Shown piece after piece: positions 11,692 to 24,192 of a stretch of DNA of 64,000 nucleotides (positions within the stretch are counted from its first letter, which is position 1; the number at the start of each line of letters is the position of its first letter). The DNA is taken from NCBI GenBank assembly GCA_021234155.1, contig JAJEKV010000011.1, positions 18,616,677 to 18,680,676 on the forward strand, written 5' to 3'. A model generated the notes under the pieces. It worked only from the letters and a program-made list of their open reading frames with translations. It had not been told where the DNA came from and ran no database searches. Origin of the DNA: Isoetes taiwanensis (lineage: Eukaryota; Streptophyta; Lycopodiopsida; Isoetales; Isoetaceae). The translations under genes were made by a program, and so were the position numbers.

Positions 11692-12300
11692 AATGTTCTT
11701 GGTTGACCAAGAGCTAGCCCTGACCATATCCCTGAATAGGTAGACTAACTGGCCTAGCTAAGGAATGGAATGAGAATTCCAGTCTTGAACCGCGAAATGT
11801 GGGAGAAATTTTTTCCCATTAGTAGGGTTGTAATTAGATTAAGTATAGTCTAAGTGGTAGAAATAATATAGTCAAAGAAACCTTCTAGTAAAATTGAGCT
11901 CAAGTTATTCATGAACCGCACCTTTCAAGCAAAAATTGAACGAGGAATCGCTCAAAAGAAAGCTTGAAAGAAAATGGCGTGAAATGACCACTACTTGGCC
12001 CAAAAGGAATTAGGAAAATTTGAGAAATAGTTAAGTGATTAGGGAAAGTACCTTAATTAATAACCCATAGTTATAATAAAATTACTCTTAATAAAAGTAG
12101 CTATTAAATCTATGGAAGCACCTCTACTCCCTAGAAGTTCCCAATGATAGCTTGAACCTCTCCTTTACCCTTGTAAGGCGAATTATAAGCTAATCTTGCC
12201 AGAAGAGTGTCCACCGAACGAATAGCTGACGAGATCGATCCAAAGGAGCCGCGAAGATAGAGGCAAGATTGCTCGAAGAGGCCACCATCAAGGAAATTAA
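11692..12300 (+). other. Chromovirus 5' untranslated region
   Basis: This is non-coding leader after the primer site, AT-rich from about 11,820. I see no ORF or recognisable motif. Confidence 0.5.
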
Positions 12301-13467
12301 GTTGTTGGGAGGACCAAACAAGTAGTTAGGAAGGTTGGAAGCTCCAGCTGGCACCAGAACGTTGAAGCACTCACGGTGGGCGGCGACAAGCAAATTCTTG
12401 AGGCCCTGCGACCTAGGCCAGACGATGAACTTAGCCACTCAAGCTCTTCAGACGAATCGTTTCACTCGTGGAGGAGCAATGATTTAGCACTTCAGGTGAA
12501 TGATCGCAAGACTCGGGGGAAATTGAGATCGTGGCGTCTGCTTCTAGAGGTGAGGAGCAAGTAGCAAGAGCAACCTCGACAGTAGGAGCAACCCCAACAC
12601 TAGGAAGAGTAGGTGAGCAGCAAGCAGTAGGAGCAACCTCGGCAACACGAGCAACCCCAGCCGCAGGAACAGCAGCAAGGAGAGCGAGCAATCAATGCGG
12701 AAGAAAAGGAAGGAAGAGACGTAGGCAAGGGAGAAGCTAACAAAGAGGCGTGAAGCTAGGCGTAGGGGGAGGGTGGTTATCAGAGAACCACAGCCGCACG
12801 AACTGCAGGAGGATGAGCCCGAGGAGGAAAGACCACACCAACAAGAGGGGGGAGCAAGAGGCTAAAGAAGAAGAGGAGGAGGAGGCCGAAGAACAGACGG
12901 AGTCTACGCTCGGCAACCATATCCAATGCAGTCCAAGGAGGGCAACATCAGCGAGAAGCTACTTAAAGCTGAAGCAAGATATGGAGTAGGAGAAGAAGAA
13001 GGCAGCATGCAAGATTTATCTCCGCCAACGGATCTGATAAGGTAGCCGACCAGGATCGAAAAGCCAGCCTCCATCACCTCGACTCGATTCTCCGAAGAAG
13101 ATCCGCCATGGGCCAAATCCCCAGCACAGTAGAGCTGCTCAGCATATTCGGCATCGCCAACAGCGTACCAGTCTGATGATCCAGAAACTCTCTTTTCGAG
13201 TGCCTACATCAAAGGTCTATCCAGGAGTTCAAGATGGGCTACGACTATCGAACCACATCAACGACGGCGGTACCTCGCCAGGAAGCGACCAAAGCCGAGG
13301 AGGCCAAGATCTGCACCCTTGATGGTATGAGCCCTGCAGGAGGCAGCAGAGGCGGAGTTGGTACAACTTTTTGAAGAAGGCAACCTCTGCGCGATCCATG
13401 CCAAGCGGGTGAAGTCATGCCCAAAGACCTCCACCTGGCGAGGAGGATTCGCAAGGAGAAGTCGTGA
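12301..13467 (+). pseudogene. Histone H3-like pseudogene inside the chromovirus leader
   Basis: A complete but frameshifted H3 histone fold is readable. The alpha-N helix at 13,146 reads IRHRQQRTSLMIQKLSF (canonical IRKYQKSTELLIRKLPF). Alpha-1 at 13,186 reads FECLHQRSIQEFK (FQRLVREIAQEFK). Alpha-2 at 13,331 reads [20 protein letters not shown] then AIHAKRV. The C-terminus at 13,417-13,467 reads [16 protein letters not shown] and stop. These lie in different frames, so there are at least three indels. About 25 residues of extra sequence separate alpha-1 from alpha-2. Far upstream, 12,307 reads GRTKQVVRK, like the H3 tail ARTKQTARK, so the tail could be some 280 residues of low-complexity, basic and acidic sequence. 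The divergence suggests an H3 variant, possibly CENH3-like, but this is unproven. It lies where the retrotransposon has no standard gene, so it is either captured or a pseudogene into which the element is embedded. Confidence 0.82.
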
Positions 13468-13689
13468 AGAGCTCCAGTTTAGTAAACTATATAAATATAA
13501 GTTTTTCCTGTATATTGTTTTTACTTATTAAAAGTAAATTTACTGTAAATTAATTGCTTGTAGGATATAAAAATGTTCTTGTATAAATTAATTGTAGTAT
13601 AATCCTTTGCATCGTACTTAAAATGCTCTTAATTGGTTAAGTAGCATAAAAATTCTGACATAGAAATAAAAAATTGGCTCGAAATCGGC

Positions 13690-14752
13690 AAACCCACCCG
13701 AGTCACTTGATTTAGGGCAAAATTGATCCAAATTTCGTACTAAAAGTTGTTAAAATAGAAACTGGTGAGCTAGATGAAGAAGAATAAGCGAGATTCGCTG
13801 AAAGATGGGAAAGGCAAGTCACTATGCACGAAGAACGGGTGATAACAGCAAACCCGCCACCAATAGGCATCACTGCCTTATCTCCAATAATTGTCGAAGG
13901 AGAAGAATACCTCCTTGCAAATGACATATTGCACCTACCTTACTGCTTGGAACAAGGCCTAAGGATTGATGAACTCCTAGACATCATCTCTGAAGGACAG
14001 CAGCATGACCTCATCGACTATTCTTATCAGGAGATTCCTCGTGAAGTAGCAGAGCACCATTCTTATACGGGTGAAACAATGTCCGATATTGAAGCCTACC
14101 AATATATTAAAATGAACCCATTATATCGGAAGAAGAATTCTAAGCAATTCAAAGCACCTTGTATAAACCAAACAGAGGACCTAGCGCGAGTAATCCCAAG
14201 AGATCATCAAGTGTCAGGGAGAGAACCAGCATCAATCTTGAAAATGCGACGACAATGATGAGAGACCATGATGATCTCCTAGCACTTGACATAGTGGGAT
14301 CTGCAGCAACAAGAAAAGGAACAGGCAAAGGAAAAGCATCAATGGGGCATCAAAAAGGCAAGGCCTTGAGATACTATCTCCCAACCCTGTGTCAAGGCCA
14401 AATGTTAGTCTTTCACAAAGAATTTAGCCCAAGAGGGGAGGAAGCAGTGGCATTGCTCATGGCACTCACAGGTTTCGGGCAACATGCCAAAATACGATAA
14501 AATATCGATCACGCCATTCTCATTAAAAGATCGGTAGCTCTCTATAGTTTGGATTTTGCCCGGGGCCATATGCGAGATGGACTACTTACAGTTGTAGCAG
14601 CTACGGCACCGGAACTCCCGGCACCACAAATGCAGCAAGCCTTAGAAGGAGGGTCGGCACGAAATATCCTGCGAAATACGGGCAAAGGCCTCAGACTCAA
14701 GCATATTAGGGATTTCTTTAAATCCAAGACGGGATCCAGCTCCAGGAAATAA
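13690..14752 (+). pseudogene. Accessory ORF between leader and gag of chromovirus copy 2
   Basis: Readable segments are KIETGELDEEE followed by a stop, then ARFAERWERQVTM continuing into 13,824-14,258 (144 codons, acidic). After frame changes come 14,159-14,500 and 14,527-14,752. The last part (LYSLDFARGHMRD, TVVAATAP, KGLRLKHIRDFF) and the KALRYYLP...VFHK block match copy 1 at 1-376. Conservation of the same protein frame in two diverged copies suggests a real element-encoded protein. I do not recognise the family. A TTGCAG acceptor before gag would allow splicing, but no donor is established. Confidence 0.6.
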
Positions 14753-14806
14753 ATTATCAATTTCATGTTTAGCTTTCTTAAAATTCCTAAGGATAATATT
14801 ATAATT

Positions 14807-17800
14807 TTTTTTTTTTTTTTTTTTGGGAAACGGCAGATTTATATTAGTGTATAAAAAAGTTACATAGATTTACATACAAAAATACCATAGTAGGCAAGCA
14901 AGCCCCACCATGGGAAGGGATGGCTAAGGATAGCCACCAAAATCCTTTAAGGGAAGGAAACCCATTCAAAATCAGAACACCTTATAATAGTAGTTCAGAC
15001 AAAACCAAAATCAAATATAGTCTAGACTTGTGATCACGTCATCAGTTTTTTTTAAAAAATCCCTGTCTCAGACTGATTTCACAAAATATCAGGCACCCCT
15101 TCAAGAGTGATGATAGCAAAGGCCTCCTCAGTGTGAATGAACATCAGATCATCCAGTTCATTTGGACCATAGCCTGTAGAGTCCAGCAGATACATGACCC
15201 AGGAATCCCGAGCGTCTTCATGGATCTTGAGTTTAGCTCGGAAATATGGCTTTATCTCCGGATTGAACCTCCAAAGATCCGCATCCTCCAGCAGGCGATT
15301 GAAAGTGATGCAGCTAATAACCTCTGTCTTAAGCCAGAAAAGAGCATCGATGATCTCCAGTGCTGATAATGGGACAGTAGCAGGATCTACCTCCCGAGCA
15401 TGCCCTCCTTCATGATGCCTCCTCACCAAGAGCTCTGTCAATTAAAGAATCCACATCATTAAAAAGCAGAGAGAAAAATTGGAAGAAACCATCAAAAGTT
15501 CCCAAGGAATCCCATTTTCTATCATAGTTCAGGCCCTGTTTTGCTCTATGAGCCATGGCAGCTTCAGCTAGATGGACCTGAAAAGAAGCTTTGAGCTTGT
15601 TTAAATCTGGGGCCAACCCTGTAATGGCTACCCCATTTCTATGTTTCCAAATAGCCCAGCATGTGAGAGCCCGAATGGTTCCCATAAAGGGGGATCTTTG
15701 GTTAAGGTAGTGCAGCAAAGAGGCCTCATCAGAGGGAGTTTGCTGCACCAGGGGAAGAATCCACTGCCAGAAAGAAGCTAACCAAGGGCAGATGAAGACA
15801 TGTGAACTTGTTTCCACAGATCCACAGCCCAGCGGGCATAAGTCTGTGACTTGATTATTAAATTGGGCCCTAAAACCATTTGTTTTAAGGCTTTTGTTCA
15901 GCACTAGCCATCTGAAGAACCCAATTTTATTGGCACATTGAAGTTTCCAGCCCTGTCTCATAATGGTGATGGCTAAGTCCTGTTGGCAGTCCCATGCTCT
16001 ACAAACTTTTAGTTGAGATTTGTCCAACAGTAGGCTATAGATCATGGAGACTTTGTATGCCTGCCCACCACATGACCAATTTGGGGCATCCATTGTATGT
16101 CCCACTGGATTTCCAACTGGGTTTCTAGTGAGGGCCACATAGATATTTCTATTTGTGTGAGTGCCAGCCAGAATTCCAGATATATCATCCCAGTCTTTCC
16201 ATCTGTCATTAATTCTCATAGCCCCAATGGTGTGAAGACCTGCATGACACTATTCTTTATATTTAAGAGGATGTTTCAGAGCCAAACAACCTTCCTCTTC
16301 CTCAGCTAAATCCTGATGCCAGAAAAAGCCAAAAGTATCATTGGTTGAGCCAAGAGGTCGAGCTCTGAAGCACAGGGATGCCTAATTCCAGGCAGAGAAG
16401 ATTCTTCTCAAGATTTTTGAAGTGCCAGGAGCAGGATTAAGCTGATAGAAGGCAGAGTCTGGAAGCTGATGTGGGAGGGAGGGGGCTCCCACCAGGGAAG
16501 TTTCCTCCAGCCAATATTTTATAAGTTTCATAGCTGGTGAGGGATCATTAGTCATCAAAGATCTCCAGACCAGCTTTGCAGCCAAAGCTTGAGCTTGGAC
16601 AAACAGATCCTTGCAACCCAAACCCCCTTCCTTTTTGGGCAAAGTCAAATTATCCCATGATACCATTCTGGCACCTTGCCAAATATAATCCCTCATGGCT
16701 GTCTCCAGCAATGATGGCAGAGGAAAAGAAAATGTGGGTGCTTGCAATCACACTGTTGATAATCTCGACCCTACCTGCAATTGACAGGGATTTTGGGTAC
16801 ATTTGTATCTTTTTCTTCATCCTATTAACTATGGGGTCCCATAAACCTGTCAGATTCATATTGATAGCCAGAGGGAGGCCAAGCAGTTTGGTAGCTATTT
16901 TATGGCCTGTAACCTTTATACCATGAATCATCTCTTCTTCAGATTGTAGGACAATAGTGCTTTTATCCTTGTTCAATTTAACCCCAGAGGCTCCTCCAAA
17001 CAAGTTTAGCATCTGTAGGAAATTTGGAAGACTGTATCCATCATTTTGAAGGAAGGCAAAAGTGTCATCTGCATACTGCATTAGTGAGAAATCTCCCAAA
17101 TTCTTAGGCAATTGAAGGCTTTGGATTTCTTTGGCAGCTAGAAGGGATGTAGTCGCCCTAGCTACCATTTCTGCAACTATTAGGAAAAGGTAAGGGGCCA
17201 AGGGGCAGCCCTGTCTGACCCCTCTCTTGCACTCAAAAAATTTTGATGGGGTGCCATTTACCAGGACAGCAGAACAGCCAGCAACATTTAAGCTATGAAT
17301 CCTGCTAATCACTTTTTCAGAAAACCCCATCTGAGCCATTGCTCTATATAAAAATTTCCAGTGAATGGTGTCATATGCTCGTTTAAAATCCAATTTTACC
17401 AGCATGCAATTCTGTTTGGAGGTAAGGTTCCAATGCAGACCCTCATGGGCACCAATAAAATTATCCAAGATGCTTCTTCCAGGAAGAAAAGCAGATTGAA
17501 CTGGGTTGATGATCTTCTGCAAGGTCTCTTTAATTCTGTTTGCCATAATTTTTGCCAAAATTTTATATGTAGCATTGGTAAGAGAGATTGGTCTCCAATC
17601 AGAGAAGGAGGCTGGAGCATCTACCTTGGGAATTAGAGCAATTAATCCAGCATTTATAGCAGGATGAAGTTTTGGGGCAGACCAGGCACCCTGGATAAAG
17701 GTAGTGACATCCTTCCTGAGAATGTCCCAGAAGGCAACCAGAAATTCAGGAGGGATGCCATCTGGGCCAGGGCTCTTGCCACTTGCCATTCCTTTGAGAA

Positions 17801-18483
17801 CCTTCTCTATCTCACCTTCAGTAGGGCACATGAGGAGCTGTGTGTCATCCAGACCTTGGTCAGCTGGTCCAAGTTTATCAAAGAAACTCTGGAAACTATT
17901 TGAGTCCACCTCCTCCTCAGCAAACAATTTGCTATATTTTTCATGAAAGAAATTCATCAGATTTTCTTGCCCTGATATGGTTTGGTCATCTTCTGAAATA
18001 GAAACAATTCCATTATTCATAATCCTTCCTTTGGCTGTTTTGAAAAATAATTTAGAACTGCATCTATCCATGCAATTAATGTTCACACATTTACTTTTAA
18101 TTATCAGACCGCGAGCCTCAGACTCTTCAATATTCTTAACCTTCCTTTCCAAAACTTCCTCCTCCTGCTGTAATATGACATTGTGTGGGTCTCCAAAGAT
18201 TCTTTGTCTGACCTCCTTCATCTGTAAATAAGTCTCCCTTTTTTCTTTTTTCAATTTGTCATTCCAGTTTTTACCCCAGACTTTTAGCCAATCTTTGATT
18301 TGTCTCATTCTCATGACAAACCCTTTCATGGATCCGCTTGGCTGCAATGGTTGCAATGCTTTATAGAAATCCTGAAAGTCCTGGCAGAACCTGTTATTAT
18401 TAAGCAGACTAGTATTCAACTTAAAAGGAGAGTTGGCCCATGTGTTTTGAATAGAAAAATTATCTTATGTTTCATTTTCTATT
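14807..18483 (-). mobile_element. 5'-truncated L1-type LINE nested in the chromovirus
   Basis: On the plus strand the insertion starts with 20 T (14,805-14,824), the complement of a poly(A) tail, and extends to about 18,483. A possible target duplication TTATAATT occurs at 14,799-14,806 and 18,484-18,491. The sequence is low complexity, so this is tentative. Only the reverse transcriptase and downstream parts of ORF2 are present. ORF1 and the endonuclease domain are absent, as in a 5'-truncated target-primed insertion. Chromovirus copy 1 (377-628) shows the corresponding site without the LINE. Confidence 0.88.
15079..18468 (-). pseudogene. LINE ORF2 reverse transcriptase, truncated and frameshifted
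   Basis: The frame opens near 18,465 (NTWANSPFKLNTSLL) and runs to 16,650. It includes the RT motifs SGKSPGPDGIPPEF, ALIPKVDAP, LPGRSILDN, KLDFKRAYDTI, GVRQGCPLAPYLF and the catalytic YADD (near 17,075). It continues in a second frame (16,747-16,382, WQGARMVSWDNLTLPK) and a third (16,219-15,410). The third has a zf-RVT region (KIGFFRWLVLNKSL, CPLGCGSVETSSHVFICPW) and then a C-terminal piece at 15,441-15,079. The N-terminal endonuclease is missing and at least two frame breaks are present, so it cannot move by itself. Confidence 0.9.
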
Positions 18484-18586
18484 TTATAATTATGGTTTAT
18501 TTGAAATAAGATAACAATATCATAATACCAAGGAATATTGCATAAACAATGTATTTTGATAAAATCTTGCAGCAGGAACATTCGGC

Positions 18587-21500
18587 TTGGCACCTCAGGA
18601 ACAAGAATTTCAAAACCGACAACGGAATTGGTTGCCAAGAAACTTATTCGGGCATGACAACGATGAAGCAGTCGAAGATGACATGTCACCCGAAGCTATA
18701 AACCGACGATTAGTGCGCATGAGAAATCAAATGACACGGATAGTCAACTGGGCAACACCACTGATGCAAAACCAGGAGTGTACACCTCTACCACCACAAG
18801 TTCCAGGAGTTGATCAACAAGTTCACCAAGGGCAGAATCCACCACCGGAAGTTCCAAAGGAGAAAAAGAGAAAGAAAAGACATAGGAGAAGTGTAACTCC
18901 TTTAAGCTCAAGTGCAGACAACACCACATCAGGTACAGCTAGTGACAGTAACTCCCACACTGAGTCTGATAGTTCCAATGATAGGAACAGACATCGAAGA
19001 GGAGGAACAGTACGTCAAGCGGAAGATTACCAGAAGAAAATAGACATTGCTATGAGCAATGTCTGGAAAACAAGGAAACTGGGGCAGTTCTTTGGAAAGG
19101 ACAGATCCGGCATGGAAGCAGAAGCATGGCTTGATGAGATGGAAGAATTTGGCAACTCCTATGGGATGAAGGATAAGGACATAGGAAAGGTAGCAACAAC
19201 AAATTTGAATGGTCCAGCCAGAATATGGTGGAAAGGATATGCCAAATCTAATAAACTAAAAAGAAACAATTGTAAGTTCAAAGCTTTCAGTAAAGCATTT
19301 CGCAAGCACTATGTACCTCGATCACATACAAGCAGGCAGATTCAACAATTTTATAGGTTGGATCAAGGAAACTTAACCATAGCCAAATATACAGAAGAGT
19401 TCATGAGGCTACGATTAAATGTGCCAACAATAACAGAAAGGCAAGCCGTAGATGGATACATTGAGGGACTAAACCCCAACATCAAGAGACTTGTGCGGGC
19501 CGTAAACCCAAAAACAGTTGGGGAAGCTGAAGATAAAGCCTTAAGTTTGGAAGAAACTCCACAAACACCTGGGCCAAAGCAGAGCAACTATTCAAAGGAC
19601 AAGTCAATAGCTCCATACACTCCAAGGCAGCAGGGAAATCAACCTGCTAACCAGCAGTTTCAAGGGGAGAATGACAGGAAAGGACCATACAGAAACCAGT
19701 CAGCTCAAGGGTCTTCATCTGGCAGGTCAATCAAAAGCTTCCTAGACAGCATTCCAAAAGAAAAGAGGGATAAATGCATCAAGAAACAACTCTGTTTCAG
19801 ATGTTTCCAGCCGGGCCACAGAACACATACATGTCCTTTCGTCATGCAGGCAGCTTTGGCAGAGCTAGATGGATGGGAATCACCTACTGAACAAGATGAA
19901 GATGATGATCAGGAGGAAGCCCAAGATTACATAGATGGTGAGTGTAAGATTTGTGCAGCTATTGAGACTGATAATGTTGCAAGTCAGTCCACAGTCATCT
20001 CAGCTAATGCTATAATAGATGATAAACCGTATGTAATTCTAATAGACACAGGTAGTTCACACAATTTTGCATCTCCTAGGCTGGCAGCATTATTAAAGTC
20101 AAAGACCCTGAAATCTAAACCCAGACCAGTCAGCATGGCAAATGGGGCAATTCGACATACAAAGGGAAGAAGAGTTAACTTTGACGTCGGATTGACCGGA
20201 ATTAAGTTCACCATGGGAGCTGAGGTAATGGATATTGGCAAATATGACTTGATAGTTGGAATGGAATTCCTCAAACCAGCTAAGGCAATCATTGACTGCG
20301 ACAATAAAGAAATAGCAATCACCGCACCAGACGGCAAACGAATAGTGGTCAGAGGTAAGGAAATTCCTTCAGTAATGCAGTGTATAACTTTCAGCCAGTT
20401 GAATAAATACAACTTAAAGAAGGAGATTGAATATATCCTTAGGCTAGAAGCAATTCAACCTGATAGTAAGAATATAAAGCAGGGGGAAAGCATAGATAAA
20501 TTGCCTAAGCCTATTGCTAAAATCATAAGAGAATTTTATGATGTCTTTCCGGATGATATCCGAGAACTACCACCCTATAGAGGTGTGGAATGTGAGGTTA
20601 CTCTAGCACCAGATGCTAAGCCTACCAGCAAGGCTCCCTACAGGATGAGCACACCGGAACTTGGAGAGCTCAAGAGTCAGTTGAAGGAGTTGTTGGAAAT
20701 TGGTTTTATAAGACCAAGTGTATCACCCTTTGGGGCACCTATTCTCTTCGTGAAGAATAAAGATGGAAGTCTAAGAATGTGTATAGATTACTGACAACTC
20801 AATAAACAAACGGTAAAGAATAAATACGCATTACCAAGGGCAGATGATCTAATGGATCAACTTCAAGGGGCAAAGATATTCTCCAAAATTGACTTAAGGT
20901 CAGGATACCACCAAATAAGAATAAAAGAAGAAGATGTTCATAAAACGGCTTTCAGAACACGCTATGGTCAATATGAATTTACAGTTATGCCCTTTGGCCT
21001 ATCAAATGCACCAGCAACGTTCATGAGGTTGATGAATGATATTTTCAGAGAGTTCTTGGATGATTTTGTAATAGTGTTCTTCGATGACATCCTCATTTAT
21101 AGTAAGTCAATCGAAGAACATGATCGCCATCTAAGAAAAGCCTTAGAGAAACTAAGAAGGCATAAGCTATTTGCCAAATTTTCCAAGTGTCACTTTGCCA
21201 CCCCCAAAGTTGATTACTTGGGGCATATTGTATCAATAGAAGGCATTGCAACAGATCCAGCAAAGATAGAAGCCATCATTGATTGGCCAGCACCAAGAAA
21301 CGTTCCTGAAGTAAGAAGTTTCCTGGGTCTTGCAGGATACTACAGAAAATTTGTAAAGGACTTTGCTAAGTGGGCAGCTCCTTTGACAAACCTCACAAAG
21401 CAACAGAAGGTAAAGAACTGGATGGACAATTGGATGCAAGGAGTACAAGTTTCTTTTGATAAGCTCAAAGAAGCCTTGACAACAGCTCCAGTTCTAACCT

Positions 21501-23467
21501 TACCTGACCCCGAAAAAGATAAACTTGTAGCAACCGATGCAAGCATGATTGCCACAGGCGGGGTACTTATGCAGGAAGGAAGGGTAGTTGCATATGATTC
21601 AAAGAAAATGAATGAAGCAGAACAACGATATCCGACTCATGATCAAGAACTATGGGCAGTAGTGAGGGCACTACGCATTTGGAGACATTACTTGTTAGGA
21701 AAGAAGTTTCAATTAGACACAGATCATCAGAGTTTGCAATACATATTCACACAACCACTTCTAAATTTGAGACAAAGAAGGTGGATGGAGTTTTTAGAAG
21801 AATACGACTTTGATATAGTCTATAAGCCCAGCAAATTGAATGTAGTTGCTGATGCTCTCTCTCGCAGGCCAATAGTCACAAGAACACACTGCAATGCCAT
21901 ATCAACTTTATCAAGTGAATTCGGCAGAAAAATTGAGGAGGCAATACCCTCTAGTGTGGAGTTCCAACAGGTTTGTGCAAGTCTTTGCAAGGATGCAAGA
22001 ACAAACAAAGAAAGGGAACTTTTTAAGAATTATAAGAAGGAAGGCAAGCTTCTTTACCATAAGGACAAGTTGTGGGTCCCAGAAGTATCAGGAGTGAGAA
22101 AATTGATTCTCATTGATACTCACAATAGCCCGATTGCAGGTCATGCAGGCTTTATGAAAACTTACTTCAAAATAAGAAGTAGTTACTTCTGGCCAGGTAT
22201 GAAGAAGGACATCGCCAACTACATTCGGCAATGTCAATTATGTCAGCAAACCAAGGCTGAACAACTTCGCATTCCTGGAGCCCTAGAGCCATTAGCAGTT
22301 CCAGATGCCAAGTGGGAAATAGTAAGTATGGATTTCATCACAGGCCTTCCAAGAACAGCAAGGGGGCATGACGCACTTATGGTAGTGGTCGATAAACTTT
22401 CAAAGATGGCACATTTCTTGCCATGCAGAACAATAGACACTGCCCTGGATACAGCCTTGCTCTTCACTAAAGAAATTTTCAGACTTCATGGCATGCCTAG
22501 AGGAATAATATCGGATAGAGATCCGAAATTTATAAGTGCATTTTGGAAGGACTTCTTCGGAACCATCGTAACAAAGCTTTATATGAGTATAGCTTATCAT
22601 CCTCAAACAGATGGTCAAACAGAAAGAACAAACATAATTTTGGAAGATATATTGAGACATTACGTGTGGAACAAACAGACGAAATGGGAGGACTACATAT
22701 ACTTGGTAGAATTTGCATACAATAGTACCAAGCAAGAATCATCACAGATGTCCCCGTTTATGATTAATTATGGATACCAATATCTCACACCTGACACCTG
22801 GCACAATCCTGTGTCAAAAGTTGAAGTCTCTCAACAAATGTTAGAAGATATGCAACAACTAGTGCAAGAAGTTCGGGAATATTTGATAGCAGCAAGAAGC
22901 CGTCAAAAGAGCTTAGCAGATAAGCATAGAACAGTGAGAGAATTTCAAGTTGGAGATAGCGTATGGCTAAAGATCAAAGTTAAGCAAGCAAAGCTCAGAA
23001 TCAGAAATTGCAAGAAATTGGCACCAAGATGGGCAGGACCATTTAAAATTATTGAGAGAGTTGGGAATCAGTCCTACAGATTAGACTTACCCGCTCATCT
23101 AAAGGTTCATAAAGTCTTCCACGTTAGTCTGCTTAAGAGGCATACCCCAAATCCGGAAGAGATTTTGGAGACTCCAACTTTATTGGAAATGATAGAGGAA
23201 CATGTTGAAATTGTTTCTGAAGTCATTCTTGACAAAGCACTCAAGAAAACACGAAGATCGGAATTTCTTCAGTACTTAGTCAAATGGAAGCACGTGCCAG
23301 TGGAAGATGCAACTTGGGTACTGAAACAAGATTTAGAAAGACAATACCCAGAATTTATGAACCAATTCGACGGCCAAGTCATCTCCGAAATGGTCAACAT
23401 CGAATGTATAGGTCTGCCATTGGTTAAAATCTGTTATAGAGTAAATAAGTTAGTGAATACTTTGTAG
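18587..23467 (+). pseudogene. Chromovirus gag-pol polyprotein, one premature stop
   Basis: Domains in order are gag core (RIWWKGYAKSN, about residues 210-330), zinc knuckle CFRCFQPGHRTHTC near 19,796, aspartic protease DTGSSHNF near 20,046, RT ([20 protein letters not shown], catalytic FFDDIL near 21,079), RNase H ([22 protein letters not shown]), the integrase HHCC finger ([15 protein letters not shown]), a DDE core ([31 protein letters not shown]), and a C-terminal chromodomain ([28 protein letters not shown]; 23,205-23,350). The only break is TGA at 20,792-20,794 inside RT. The usual residue there is Arg (MCIDYRQLNK in relatives), so a CGA to TGA transition is the simplest cause. The chromodomain identifies a chromovirus; such integrases target histone-marked chromatin. 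The start ATG at 18,587 follows an open, ATG-free stretch. Confidence 0.95.
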
Positions 23468-24192
23468 TTAGCTATGATAATTACAAAGTATAGATTATTG
23501 TGTTTTAGATAAGTCTAGAAGAGAGTGTTGGCGATGATGAGATCATCCATAAGACGTTCTCTATGCCATTACGCACTGTAAGTGTACATGACCATAGTGG
23601 GGGTCATGTAAAATAAAAGTGATCATGGGCAATGAAGGATTCAACCATGAAACCATGAAGCACAGTGGGGTGCATGATCAACGGAGGGAGGTCATGCACA
23701 AGGTAGCTACTATCATGGACAATGATAGGATCATCTTAAATGATTCTTAGCTTAAACCGTATGGCCATGATCGTATGCAGTTAGAAAAAGGTATAGTGAG
23801 TAATTGGGGGTGGGCCCCTTAAAACCACAATTTATAATTTAAACTAACGTAATGTGCTACTCATTGCGGGGAAGTGAACTCAAGTAAATACGAGGGAGCG
23901 CATTACGAGAAGTTAGGAGTTAAGAATTTTGTAGCTAGCTATAAACTCCTAAACTTAAATTATGAATTGATGTGTCCAATTCATAATGTGTTTATAAATA
24001 AACTTTATAATACTTTTGTATAAGCTTGCAAGGATATGCTTACAAGCTACCTTTATAAAAACAAATATATATCGGAAGTTATCGTTTTAGTAATGCTAAT
24101 TCAATCTAATAATAATCGAGTATATAAGTTTATGCAGGTTCGAAAAACCTTACTCTAATGCTGCGGACAACATTATTTTAAGGGGGGGAGAA
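23468..24192 (+). other. Chromovirus 3' untranslated region and polypurine tract
   Basis: This non-coding stretch is rich in ATCATG/CATGATC-type words (23,530-23,780). It ends with the purine run AAGGGGGGGAGAA at 24,179-24,191, directly before the 3' LTR, which would prime plus-strand synthesis. Confidence 0.75.

Noticed and set aside
14805-14824. Poly(T) run as a simple repeat or Pol III terminator
   Set aside because: It is the complement of the LINE poly(A) tail, given the adjacent LINE 3' end.
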